64,000 bases of DNA, taken from assembly GCA_004335835.1 (NCBI GenBank), contig RWJK01000132.1:54417-118416 (forward strand), in the 5' to 3' direction. The DNA comes from Scenedesmus sp. ARA3. Its lineage: Eukaryota > Chlorophyta > Chlorophyceae > Sphaeropleales > Scenedesmaceae. Shown here piece by piece: positions 10,610-20,397 of the stretch. The position numbers were made by a program, and so were the translations under genes. Position 1 is the first letter of the stretch. Every line of letters begins with the position of its first letter. The notes beneath the pieces were generated by a model. The model was not told where the DNA came from, searched no databases, and saw nothing but the letters and a program-made list of their open reading frames with translations.

Positions 10610-13600
10610 TTTTGCACTGCAACTGGCGCCAGCAGCTGCAGCAGCTCTGGCAGCGGCCCATACACATGCAGCCACCTGCACACCGCATCCACCAGCTGCT
10701 GGTGCCTCTCAAAGCCGCCGCCGAGCTGCTTGCCGCTGCTGCGGTCAACATAGTCACCAGCTGGTGGGACACTCAGCAGCGTGGCTACAAAGCTCAGGAA
10801 CTGATCAGGCGGCATGCTGCTGCCAGCAGCAGCAAGCACAGCATCCAACAGCCGGCCCACTGCAGCAGCACTGTAGCAGCTCAGGCGGCAGGCCAGCGCT
10901 ACAGCCTTCAGCAGCGGCGGCTGTAGCTGCGGCTGGAAGCACAGCGCATCAGCAGCCAGGCTCTGCACGCTTGCAGGAAGTCCAGCAATGGGCCCAACTA
11001 ACACAGTCACTGCAGCATCCTTACCCTGCTGGTCACCATCTTGCTGCTGCTGCTGCTGCTGCTGCTTGCGCTTCTTGCTCTGCTTGCTGTTGCTGCCAGC
11101 CGCCGGCAGCGCTGTTGCCAGCAGCGCAGCAATCTGCGGCTGCACCTGCAGCAGCTGCTGCTGCGTCAGCGAACCAGGCTGCGCGAGCCTGCCTGCATGG
11201 TACAGCATCAGCAGCAGCAGCCTGCTGACATGAGGCCGGGCAGTGCCCTGCTCCCACAGTAGCTTCGGCGCTGCAGCCAGCCAGGCAGCAACGGCAGCAT
11301 CTTGCGTTGCATCTGGCACTGCATCGTACAGGTAGCGCAGCATCAGCTGCAGCTGCAGCTGCTGGCAGGCAGTGCGTACGGCACCCGTGACAACACCCCC
11401 TGCTGCTGCTGCCTGGCCAGCTTGCTGCTGCTGTTTGTGTGCAGCAGCGGTGAGGTGTGGGGCAGCAAGCAGCTGGTCGACTGCTGCCAGCAGCTGCTGA
11501 CGCGGTGCTGTGGCCATGCAGGGCAGCAGCTGCTGCAGGCACTGCAGCACAACCAACACGTTGCTGCTGCTGCTGCTGCTGCTGCCAGCAACAGCCGCAG
11601 AATCGTCCTGCTGCTGCTGCTGCTGCTGCTGCTGTGGAGTGCCACTGCCGGGCCTTTTTCCTTGCTTTTTGCTGCTGCCTGGTGTTGCTGCTGCTGCTGC
11701 TGCTGCTGCCTGGTCAGGTTGCTGCTCTAGGGTGGAGAGGGCTGAGGTGGGCAGGCAGCTGCCAGTGGCAAGCACATCTGCAGCAGATGGCAACGGCAGC
11801 AGCAGCAGCAGACATGGGGCACATGAAGCAGCAGCAGCAGCAGCAGCAGCAGTGACCTTCAGAGTGGAAGGGATGGTGAACACGCACACACACAGGCCAC
11901 TATCCTCTACACAGCAAGTATGTGCAGCACCTTGTATGGTGTCAACCCTGCAGCATGTTCCATGCACTCCAGTATACATGCATGCAATGCAGACCCACAA
12001 GGTCCCAACAGCTGGCACCACTCTCACTGTTACAAACAGCACTGCAGCATGTTGCCTGCACTCCAATGAGCCCATGCCAACGCACCCGATGCCCCTGCTG
12101 CAACTCTCACCTGCCATGAACTGCAGCAACCGCTCTTGCCAGTCCCTCTGAGCGGCCAGCTCAGCCTTGCTGCTGCCGCCGCCACCCCTGCTGCTGCTGC
12201 TGCCGCCAGCGCCCGCCGGCGGCCACTGCACCCTGCCTGCCGTAAACCCTGCCAGCAGCTGAACCGCCAGCAGATTAAACCGCTGCAGCAGATCCTGCAG
12301 GGGCCCAGACAGCCTGGCAGCTGGTGCCACTGCAGGAAAAGCCTTCAGCAGCCGCGGCAGCACCTGTGCAGCTGCTTGGTTCAGCCAAAGTGCCTTATCC
12401 TGATCTACAGTGGTAAACCCAGGGCACAAGCTGCTGCTGCCGCTGCTGCTGCTGCTGCCGTATGGCCGCACATCCTCCGCTGTTGTTGCTGCTGCTGCTG
12501 CCGTGCTGATCTCAGGTGCAACATGGGTGAGCAGCAGCTGGCAGCAGCCCAATATGTGCACCAGCACCTGTGCAGCCTCTTGTTCTGGTGCAGTGGATAA
12601 GCTGCCAGGCGCTGCCTCTGACCAGCAGTCAAACAGCACAGCAAGCAGCTGCAGCGACTGCGACTGCAGCTGCGCAGCCGAGCCATGTGCCCCTACTGCT
12701 GCCGCTGCTGCTGGTGCAACACTTGTGCTGCCTTGTTGTGTGCCAGGGGCCTGTTTAGGCTGCTGTAGCGCTGTTGCAAAGCCGCTGCCGCTGCTGCCGG
12801 CAGCATACAGACGCAGCAGCTCCTGCGCTGCTGGCATGCGCATGCTTCCCGGCGGAGCTGCAGCACTCCTAGCTGCCAGCAGCGGCCGCCTGCTGCTGCT
12901 GCTGCTGCCAGCGCCTTGCGCAGCATCGGCAGCACCAGCTGCTGCTGCTGCTGCGCCGCCTGTGCTGCTGCGTGCTGCAGCTGCAGCCTGCAGCGCTGTG
13001 TTGAGGAAGCGCTGCAAGCTTGACAGCACCTTCAGCAATCCAGTCAATGCCTGGCTCTTCACACTTTTGCCCCTATTGGTGCGGGACAGCAGTCCACTGT
13101 AATGCCCCAGGCTGCAGCACAGCTGCTCATCACTTGCCATGAGCTGTGGCGCTGCCTCTGTAAGAGCTTCCAGCACTGCCAGTGCATCTAGCCGCACATC
13201 AGCAGATAGATGCGTGAGTGCTGCTGACAGGTGCGCCATGAAAAGTGGCACAAAGGGCGCGAGGGCTGCAGGCCCGAGAGCAGGTAGTGCTGCGCCGCGC
13301 AGCAGCGACAGCAGCGCCGTGCGTACTGGCTGCTCGCCATCTGCCACGCGTGTTGCGAGGGCCTCTAGGAGGAGTGCTGCGTGGCGGCGGGCCTCAGCTG
13401 GGTGTGCGGTGAGCAGCTGCTGCAGGCCGGCGAGTGCGTCGCGGCGCGTGTGGGTGTTGTGGTGGGTCAGCTGACCCACGAGCTCCTGCAAGCAACAAGG
13501 TGGGCGGCAAGGAGCACAGCAGCATCAGCACAACAGAGGTTGGTGCTTGGGGAAAGCATGAGGATCCTAGATGAGTGTGTTGGGGAAGCATGTATGATCA

Positions 13601-14146
13601 TTCTTGTTCCTGCAGTTGCAGAGTGGCTCAGCATGCTAACTGACAGGGCCCAGCAACCTGTTGGGAGAGGTGGCAGGGTGGCAGCAAGGGGTCACATGCC
13701 AACTTTGAACAAACGTGGCAGTGCGCGGGCTTCAAGTCCGCATGAAGTGATGTAATGTGCTGGAAGTGCACGTCTACGATTGTGTTGCTTGCAGAGGGAT
13801 GCTGCTCGCGAGACATGCTGGACGGCTGCTGCTGCTGCTGCTGCTGCCAGATGCTGTACACTCTATTGCAGCTGTTCCTCGTGCTGAAACTGCAGGCCAT
13901 TTGAGATCTGATGTAGATATATACATATATACTGGCGGTACGCACCTTGAGTGTAAGGTTCCGTTCGCTGACTGCTGCCCCTGCCTTGTCCTGAGCAATG
14001 CTCTGGGTGGACAAGTTGATGCTGCGCGACTTGAAGTCCGTGTTCGTGTCATTCTGTGCCTTCGGTAGCTTCTTGCCAACTTTGTGCTTTACTTTGCGAA
14101 AGTCCACCCCGACTCCGGGATTCTTGCGCTTGGAGGGCTTGCCCAT
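9832..14146 (-). CDS. IPI1: IPI1/TEX10-type pre-rRNA processing protein
   Basis: Exons 14146-13946, 13485-12111 and 11777-9832 give 1173 residues. Phases agree (0, then 1), and the 333-bp second intron happens to be open in frame. The N-terminus MGKPSKRKNPGVGVDFRKVK, then KVGKKLPKAQNDTNTDFKSR, and across the first junction NLTLK/ELVGQLTHHNTHTRRDAL, match the Ipi1/TEX10 N-terminal domain, a helical-repeat fold. In yeast and animals this protein belongs to the Rix1/PELP1 complex, which with Rea1/MDN1 processes ITS2 and remodels pre-60S particles in the nucleoplasm. The algal protein is long because of poly-Ala and poly-Gln inserts, including a run of about 14 Gln encoded at 10564-10606 and a basic KQSKKRKQQQ patch. 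The far C-terminus is only loosely alignable. The family call is firm for the first ~180 residues. Confidence 0.88.
10564..10606 (-). repeat. (CAG)n coding run (poly-Gln) in IPI1
   Basis: A pure CTG run on the + strand is read as CAG on the coding strand and encodes about 14 consecutive Gln. It is exonic, unlike the intronic runs, where the coding strand reads CTG. Confidence 0.9.
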
Positions 14147-16411
14147 GGCTACCCGGCTGCTTTACGGTGCAAGGCTTGAACCTGTCGTTTTCTCCTGCTT
14201 AAAGACGTTGTTACGCGATATACAACTTATCAAAAGTGAAAGCAGATGACAGCGGGGCTCCCACACACCTCAGAAACACTGAAGACCGTGGCAGCCAACA
14301 CACACAGAACATGTGCGATGCTGCTAACAGGCCAAGACGTCAACCACGTGCATGTGACAATCTGCCCACCATTATTCATCCCTATTGCATTGTGGGCACC
14401 CACCAGCTGTGTCAGTTACAAAATGACGTAACCTGTCATAACCTACTGAGTGACGGCATGCTGGACAATGCCATCACTGCTCAGACTGTCGCTACTGCCA
14501 CTGTGTTAGCAGCAGTTCCCTTGTCATTGTGATGTGATGCAGCTGCACAGTATCACGCGCGTTGGCAGCAAAGGTTCAGCACAGCAACACATTCCATCAA
14601 CTGCTGCTGAAGCGCAACCGTTGCGCTGCCTGTACTGCCTGTGACAGGCAGTACAGGCACCACACTGCCTACATCTGGTGTGCCACACACTTGATACAAC
14701 AAGCACTCTCCCTGCCATCGTCACTGCTGCTCATCTGAAACTTTCAAGGCGCATAGTAACGCACCTACTCACACACAACGAAGCGGCGATGCGCCAAAGC
14801 CTCAGACACAAGCTTTCACACTGTGTACACCAGAAGTAGCATGAAGGGGATGCTGCATCCCGGGCCGGCCAGCATCCTGATAGAAGTGACTGCACTGCTG
14901 GCCGGCCTGCTGCAGCTGGGCGCATACGGCTGCCAGTGCCTGTGGCTGTGTGGTGCTCCGAGCAACAGTGCTCTCGAGTCAACAGAAGATATACAACACG
15001 TGCACAATGCAACAGTCGGACACCTTGCAGCTGATGGGGTATCCAGGTGTGTTCATCCCAAGCTCACAAGCACTGGCACAGACAGCAGCAGACAAGGCTG
15101 CTTGCACCAGCCAGCACATCCACCTGCAGCACCTGCCACACCTGTGGCAAGTCCACCAGCAGCCAGACCCTGGCGGCTGGTCATATATACCATGCGTAAG
15201 CTGAACTTCGACTCTGGAGAAGTACATATGTGCAACGTACTATGCTGGGGGGTGCTGACACACATCATCTCTATATCTACATCAACACCATCACGCACAT
15301 CGACTGGCCAACCTGTGGTACTGGTGCATTGCACCATGCAGTATGAATGAGGTGCGAAGATGTGCTTCAAGTTTGTGACTTTTGCGACTGCGTTATCCTG
15401 TAGGATCACACCTGGAGTGCTATGAATGATGTGGCAGCACTGTAGGAGTGGGTGGGATGTGCCATTGCATGAGTGTCCTGCAGGAAAAAACGGAGATGCT
15501 TGGTAGGGATACCATGCACATAACATAAACCAGTTGACAATGGCCAACTCCTCACAGCGCTGTTGTACCGTACATACGCCAAAAACACCAATGATTATGT
15601 GTGTCCATCACGCCTGATGTCGGATTTGTCATCACTTCTGCTGCGCTGTCGCAGCAGCAACATCAAAACTTTGCTGCTACGGTCATTACCTGCAGACCTT
15701 CACAAGTCACCAACACCTTCACATGCACAAATCTCTGCATGCATCTTGATCACATCTGGCACTCAACTCACCATACACCCTGTTCAGCTGCAGTAAAATA
15801 TATGCTCACATGCGATGCGGGCTTTCAACATCAGCGTCTCATCTGCTGCTGTGCAGATCAGCGCTTCTCCCATACACCCGTTTGACATACATCACGCTCG
15901 CTGTGTCCCGCAATCCCATCATGCATAACACATGTGTATTACCCACCAACATCAGCAGAATGTTTGTAACTTCACCACACCATTGCCTTAAACCGCAGCC
16001 TTCAAAATATATAGACTGGTCACTGGCTACTCGTGCACCAGCAGCACCAGATATTGCCATGCATGCTGCTTGCTCACACGACATGCTTGCTGTATCACTT
16101 GTGTTTAACGACATCAATCCCTTGTCACCCACACGCAGCTGTTGTTCACTGCAGCCAACATGCAGTCCCTGTTGTTCAATGCAGGCACCAGGAACACGCA
16201 GCCACATGCAGTACAGCACCATACACATTTAATACGCACTTCCATCTCCAGCTGTTCTCCCCTGCTGGCCTCAACAACACCAGCCACATGTCAACTGACA
16301 CACCACCCCTGCGCTCGCCACAACATCATCCATCACTGGGCAGGGTGCACCCTGCCCTGCACCCTCCCCTGCACCCTGCCCTGCACCCTCCCCTGCACCC
16401 TCCCCATCCAT
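14147..16411. other. Intergenic between IPI1 start and hydroxylase stop
   Basis: Both neighbours are on the - strand, so this 2.3 kb should hold the IPI1 promoter/5' UTR and the 3' UTR of the hydroxylase gene. No frame resembles a protein. The only structure seen is the 12-bp tandem repeat at 16351-16406. Confidence 0.6.
16351..16406 (+). repeat. 12-bp tandem repeat (CCTGCCCTGCAC-like)
   Basis: About 4.5 copies of a 12-bp unit that alternates CCTGCCCTGCAC and CCTCCCCTGCAC. It ends five bases beyond the hydroxylase stop codon, inside its 3' UTR. The strand bias is extreme: almost no G/A on the + strand. Confidence 0.9.
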
Positions 16412-17801
16412 CTACTGCTCACTTTCACTGCCAGGCCGGCCATACTGCATGGCCCACGTGTTCATGATCCACTTCTCACCCTGCAGCACCGGCTCACCAC
16501 TATGCGCCATGCGTGCATCCAACTCACCATCCGCAAACGCAGGAAAGAACACCAGCGCAGCACCCAGCTCAGGCTGCACAGCCAAGCCCTTCAGCAGCGG
16601 ATGGTGGAATGCTGTCGCGCCGCCTGCTGCTGCATCCATGTCGTCGAGGTACGCCACGCACTGCACCAGGCGCTGGCCGCCAGCTGCAAGCCAGCTGGCG
16701 GCGCCTTGGGAGTCACCGGGGGGCCGCGCGTCGACGTGTACGCGCTGATACTCGCCCACAGCATACCTACAAAAAGGATGCAGCGTGCGGCAGCAGCAGC
16801 AGCAGCAGCACGGCGTGTGAGGCGGAAGAGTTGCTGTTTTTGTCAGCTTTGGCCTGCTGCGCGAGTTTTCAGCTGCTTGGTGTGACTGTTGAGGGTCGTA
16901 GCATGCTGTCAATGCATTAGTTGCAACGGAGGTTGGCGAGCAAGCTGGATGCGCTACCAGTGCGGGTACTGGCTTGCAGATGCTCCCTTACCTGCACCAA
17001 CATCAAGAAAGAAAGAAGCTGTTGTCATCTTATTACTGCAGCAGCAGCTGGCAATATACAGCAGGGCTCTCCAGCTTGCTCTTACCGTGTGACCAGGGGC
17101 ACCTCCAGCTTGCAAGGCTCAGTTTGCAGCAGGCTGCACACGTTGTTCACAAACGCCTCTGTCGCCTCTGCTGCTGGATTGCCAGGCTGCAGACTGCCTG
17201 TGCTCCACTTGCTGCCAGTGAAGCAGCGCCCCTTTGTCTTGTACTCGACTGCCGCTTTAATGCTTACTGCCAGTGCTGCTGCGGCGCCTGCCCAGCATGC
17301 AGCAGCTGTTGCAGCTGACACCAGTACGGCGTTCAAGGATGTGCCATGCTGCCAGGTGAGCAGCCCCTGAGCTACTGCACCCGCAGCTACAACGAACCCA
17401 AGGTAGCGCAGCCGCTGGTAGTCAAACAGGACTGCGTCGTTGTATGCTGCTGTTGGCAGTTGGCCAGCGAGTGCTGCCTGCTTCAGGGCATGGCAGTGGC
17501 CTGGTGCTAGGAAGTTGTGGATGACATACACAGGGGGCTCTGCGTGCACTAGTTCTAGACCTGGGTAGCGGGCATCTATGAAGGGGTAGTTGCCCGTTGC
17601 CTGGCGCGTGGCAGTGGGATCCTGCTGACGAGTGACACTGCTGTTGATCCCTGCCCAGCCATCTGCAGGGAATGCAGCTTCTGAAGATGCAGCCCTGAGT
17701 TGTGTAGCGATGAAGCATGCACTGGAGGACCTCGCTGCACGTGGAAGGCACCGGGGCTCTCGAGAAAGCACCCGAGACTGGCTGAGCTGGACGCACGGCA
17801 T
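16412..17801 (-). CDS. Prolyl 4-hydroxylase-like 2OG-Fe(II) oxygenase with membrane hairpin
   Basis: Two exons, 17801-17086 and 16766-16412, give 356 residues; the joint restores VTRYAVGEYQRVHVD. The family uses 2-oxoglutarate, O2 and Fe(II) to hydroxylate proline in wall/extracellular proteins, usually in the ER/Golgi. Iron ligands are visible: H249 and D251 (HVD) and H327 (MAHSGEP). K337 (QGEKW) fits the 2-oxoglutarate-binding lysine. The C-terminal half follows the P4H pattern (GGQRLVQCVAYLDD, GGATAFHHP, GAALVFFPAFADGEL). The N-terminal ~45 residues are Arg/Ser/Ala-rich, like an organelle transit peptide. Unusual: two hydrophobic segments (about 134-150 and 157-181) lie inside the catalytic module, before the KGRCFTGSKW substrate-loop region. 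The start is the first in-frame ATG at 17801. Confidence 0.87.
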
Positions 17802-18948
17802 CGAATGGAGTCGCAACTAGAAGGTCCCTCTTTCAAGAAGATGCACTACTGAACATTTTGCAGGCTGCTTTGCTGCTTAGGCCAGCGTGCTCCGCACTGG
17901 CAAGATGAGATCTCGGTTGAGTTAGTTTCGTTAGATGTACGAAGCAGGTGAACAGAGGCGCTGCAGCCACATTGCTATATTGATTTTGTAACCATCTGAC
18001 GTAGCGTTGCTTGGCTGGCATCATCCGCTCCCATTAGGTTTTTGGTTCTTGGCGGGAGTGCGGGGCGAGAGCTCGCCCGGTGCCTGGCACGTGCACTGCT
18101 TGACCTGGTTACCTGCTGGTTCGGCAGTGCGACCAGCTTATTGTAAATGCTTTGGCGTGCATGGGTGTTCAGCCCAAGCACAGTCAGGTGCCCACACAGC
18201 GGCACATGCAGAGCGCTTGTCCACTGGATGACCTGAGGTCATGCAGCGCACCTGGCCTGCCGTGCAATTGATGCAGCATTCCTTGACGCCTGTGCCTGTG
18301 ATGGCAAACAGCTCCAACCTTTGCCATGCAAAACGCCGCAGAATTGAGCACTTGACTTTGGCAACAGGGCCGGGAATCACCTCCAGTACTAGTGTACCGT
18401 ACTAAGACAATCAGCAACGTGAGAGTACCTGAATCTCGCTGTGTGACGGCCAGCGACAAGGGATCAAGCATGCAATGTGTTGAAACAGCCGCTGGATGCG
18501 CCCTGAAACAAACGTATCAATCAACTGTGCAGCCTCTTACCCAACTGTGCGATAAGGGTGTGTCACAAAAAAAGGGGTGTGTCAGGGCCCTTCAATTACC
18601 AATGCTAAACCCACATGTAGCGGCAAAAAATGTTACATCCCTAAGTTTGCGGCCCCAACACTTGGGCACACGCTGCAGGAACCTGTAACAGGAGCCGGGT
18701 ACATTTGCTGCTTAGCCTCGTCGTCACTTCCTGAATTGATCAGCTGTACAAGCACTGCTGCGCACAACCACTGGCTGCCACATAACTTTTCATCTGCCAA
18801 GAAACCCCTCACCAATAGAGAGGCAATAATAGTCGTAGTTTCCGCTCCGTACGGGGCGCGGTTGCCAATGCCGATGACAAGGTATGGCTTACAAGAAGAC
18901 TATTGTTGTTATCTGCCAAGAATGGCAACAGGCCAGATTGCGTTGTCA

Positions 18949-19070
18949 ATGCCACTCTGTGACATTGACTCATGCCTTATGTCACTCCGTGACACTTGTC
19001 GTTTTCAGGCAGAAAACGACGGGTGTCACGGAGTGACATAAGGGATGGAGTCAGTGTCACAGAGTGGCAT
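18949..19070. repeat. Long near-perfect inverted repeat (hairpin or MITE-like)
   Basis: Left arm 18949-19005 pairs with right arm 19013-19070 around a 7-nt loop (CAGGCAG). By eye, the 57/58-nt arms differ by about four substitutions and one indel. The outer ends are ATGCCACTCTGTGACA and its complement. Each arm also contains a GTCACTCCGTGAC mini-palindrome. Transcribed from either strand it would fold into one long stem, as in an algal miRNA precursor. As DNA it resembles a small MITE-like or foldback element. I see no clear target-site duplication. Confidence 0.85.
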
Positions 19071-19951
19071 GAGAGCGGCTCTCATCACTGTACAAATACA
19101 CACCTACGTGCCAACTGCACAGTCACGTAACTGCCCTCATGCTGTACTGATGTACCGACAGCATTGCTACTGCTGCTCCAGTACTACAGCCATTATCCTC
19201 AAACCCTGACACTGCCTACAACACCGCTGCTACCGCCGCACCATGTGCAAGGCTGCATGACTATATAGCTGCTGGGAACATCCTTCCACTGCCTTCATAC
19301 TAGCCTTCTGCTGCTTCCAGACCACTGCTGCTGCACCATGCAAAGATGGACAGTCTAGCATAAAAAAGCAGAGCTGCGCACCTTCAAGCCATGCTTGGCC
19401 AGGAGACCCCCCGCCCAAGGTCCCCCGACGCTCCAAGTGGGCTGTCCACGCAAGCACGGCTGTCCAGCATCATAGCAACATGCGAAGAACCATGTGCTGA
19501 GAAGCACTATGCATCGCTTCACAGCTATCCAGCAACAATCTCCTACTACTTTGCTGGTCTCAGCCAACACGATCACAAAGGCACGCCATCAGCGGCCACA
19601 CTCTCTGCCCCGCCAAAAGCAGGCTGAGAGCAACCAAAGTCCACAGATACGCCAAGCAAACCAAAAGAACCAGCCCAAGCGGCACGCGCTGCGCTGCAGT
19701 GGTAACATTTACGCCCAAATGCTGCACACCAGACACTCCCCCACACAAAACCCAAGACCCAACAGCGTGCAACGGCGCTGCCATCGCACAAGTGCGGACA
19801 GTGGCTGCCACGCTTAGGGTTCAGGGCACAGCAGTGCTGCAGTGACGCAAACACAACGATGTCACGCCACAGCACACTACAAGGGCCCTTGAAAGACCCA
19901 TGCTAAACCACATCCTATGTGATGTTGCCACTGCCATCACATCACACAGCG

Positions 19952-20320
19952 CATGCTGATGCTGCCACTGCCAACACATCACATGCCAACGGCAGGACTG
20001 CGCATGCTGATGCTGCCACTGCCAACAGATCACATGCCAACAGCAGGACTGCACATGCTGATGCTGCCACTGCCAACAGATCACATGCCAACAGCATGAC
20101 TGCACATGCTGATGCTGCCACTGCCAACACATCACATGCCAACAGCAGGACTGCACATGCTGATGCTGCCACTGCCAACACATCACATGCCAACAGCATG
20201 ACTGCACATGCTGATGCTGCCACTGCCAACACATCACATGCCAACGGCAGGACTGCACATGCTGATGCTGCCACTGCCAACACATCACATGCCAACAGCA
20301 GGACTGCACATGCTGCCTGC
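19952..20320. repeat. 51-bp minisatellite, seven copies plus a partial
   Basis: Copies start at 19952, 20003, 20054, 20105, 20156, 20207 and 20258, with a truncated copy at 20309. Variation is confined to a few bases (ACAC/ACAG, CAGGA/CATGA, CGGC/CAGC). Because 51 is a multiple of three, several frames stay open on both strands; one reads as a 17-residue repeat HADAATANTSHANSRTA. No promoter, splice context or conserved start supports translation. Confidence 0.9.
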
Positions 20321-20334
20321 GAAGCAGCATCCCC

Positions 20335-20397
20335 TGTGGCGACAGGCCCAGGGTTTAGCTCATGAGCTCGCACACAAACCCTGGGCCTGTCGCCACA
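20335..20397. repeat. 22-bp perfect inverted repeat with palindromic spacer
   Basis: The arm at 20335-20356 is the exact reverse complement of 20376-20397. The 19-nt spacer starts with its own palindrome AGCTCATGAGCT. It begins 15 bp after the last minisatellite copy. It could be a cruciform, a transcript-ending hairpin or an element terminus. Confidence 0.9.

Noticed and set aside
11778..12111. Treating 9832-13485 as one uninterrupted IPI1 exon
   Set aside because: The 333-bp segment is open in frame, but it has a GTGAG donor and a CTGCAG acceptor, its content is unlike the flanking exons, and removing it joins FMA/DVLATG cleanly.
11510..12151. 213-codon + strand open frame with Leu/Cys runs
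   Set aside because: It is the complement of the Gln/Ala-rich IPI1 exons and an intron. The Leu/Cys runs are CTG/TGC reads of the repeat.
16790..16820. CAG run near hydroxylase exon 2 as coding poly-Ser/Gln
   Set aside because: It lies upstream of the TTTTTGTAG acceptor at 16767 on the coding strand and is therefore intronic.
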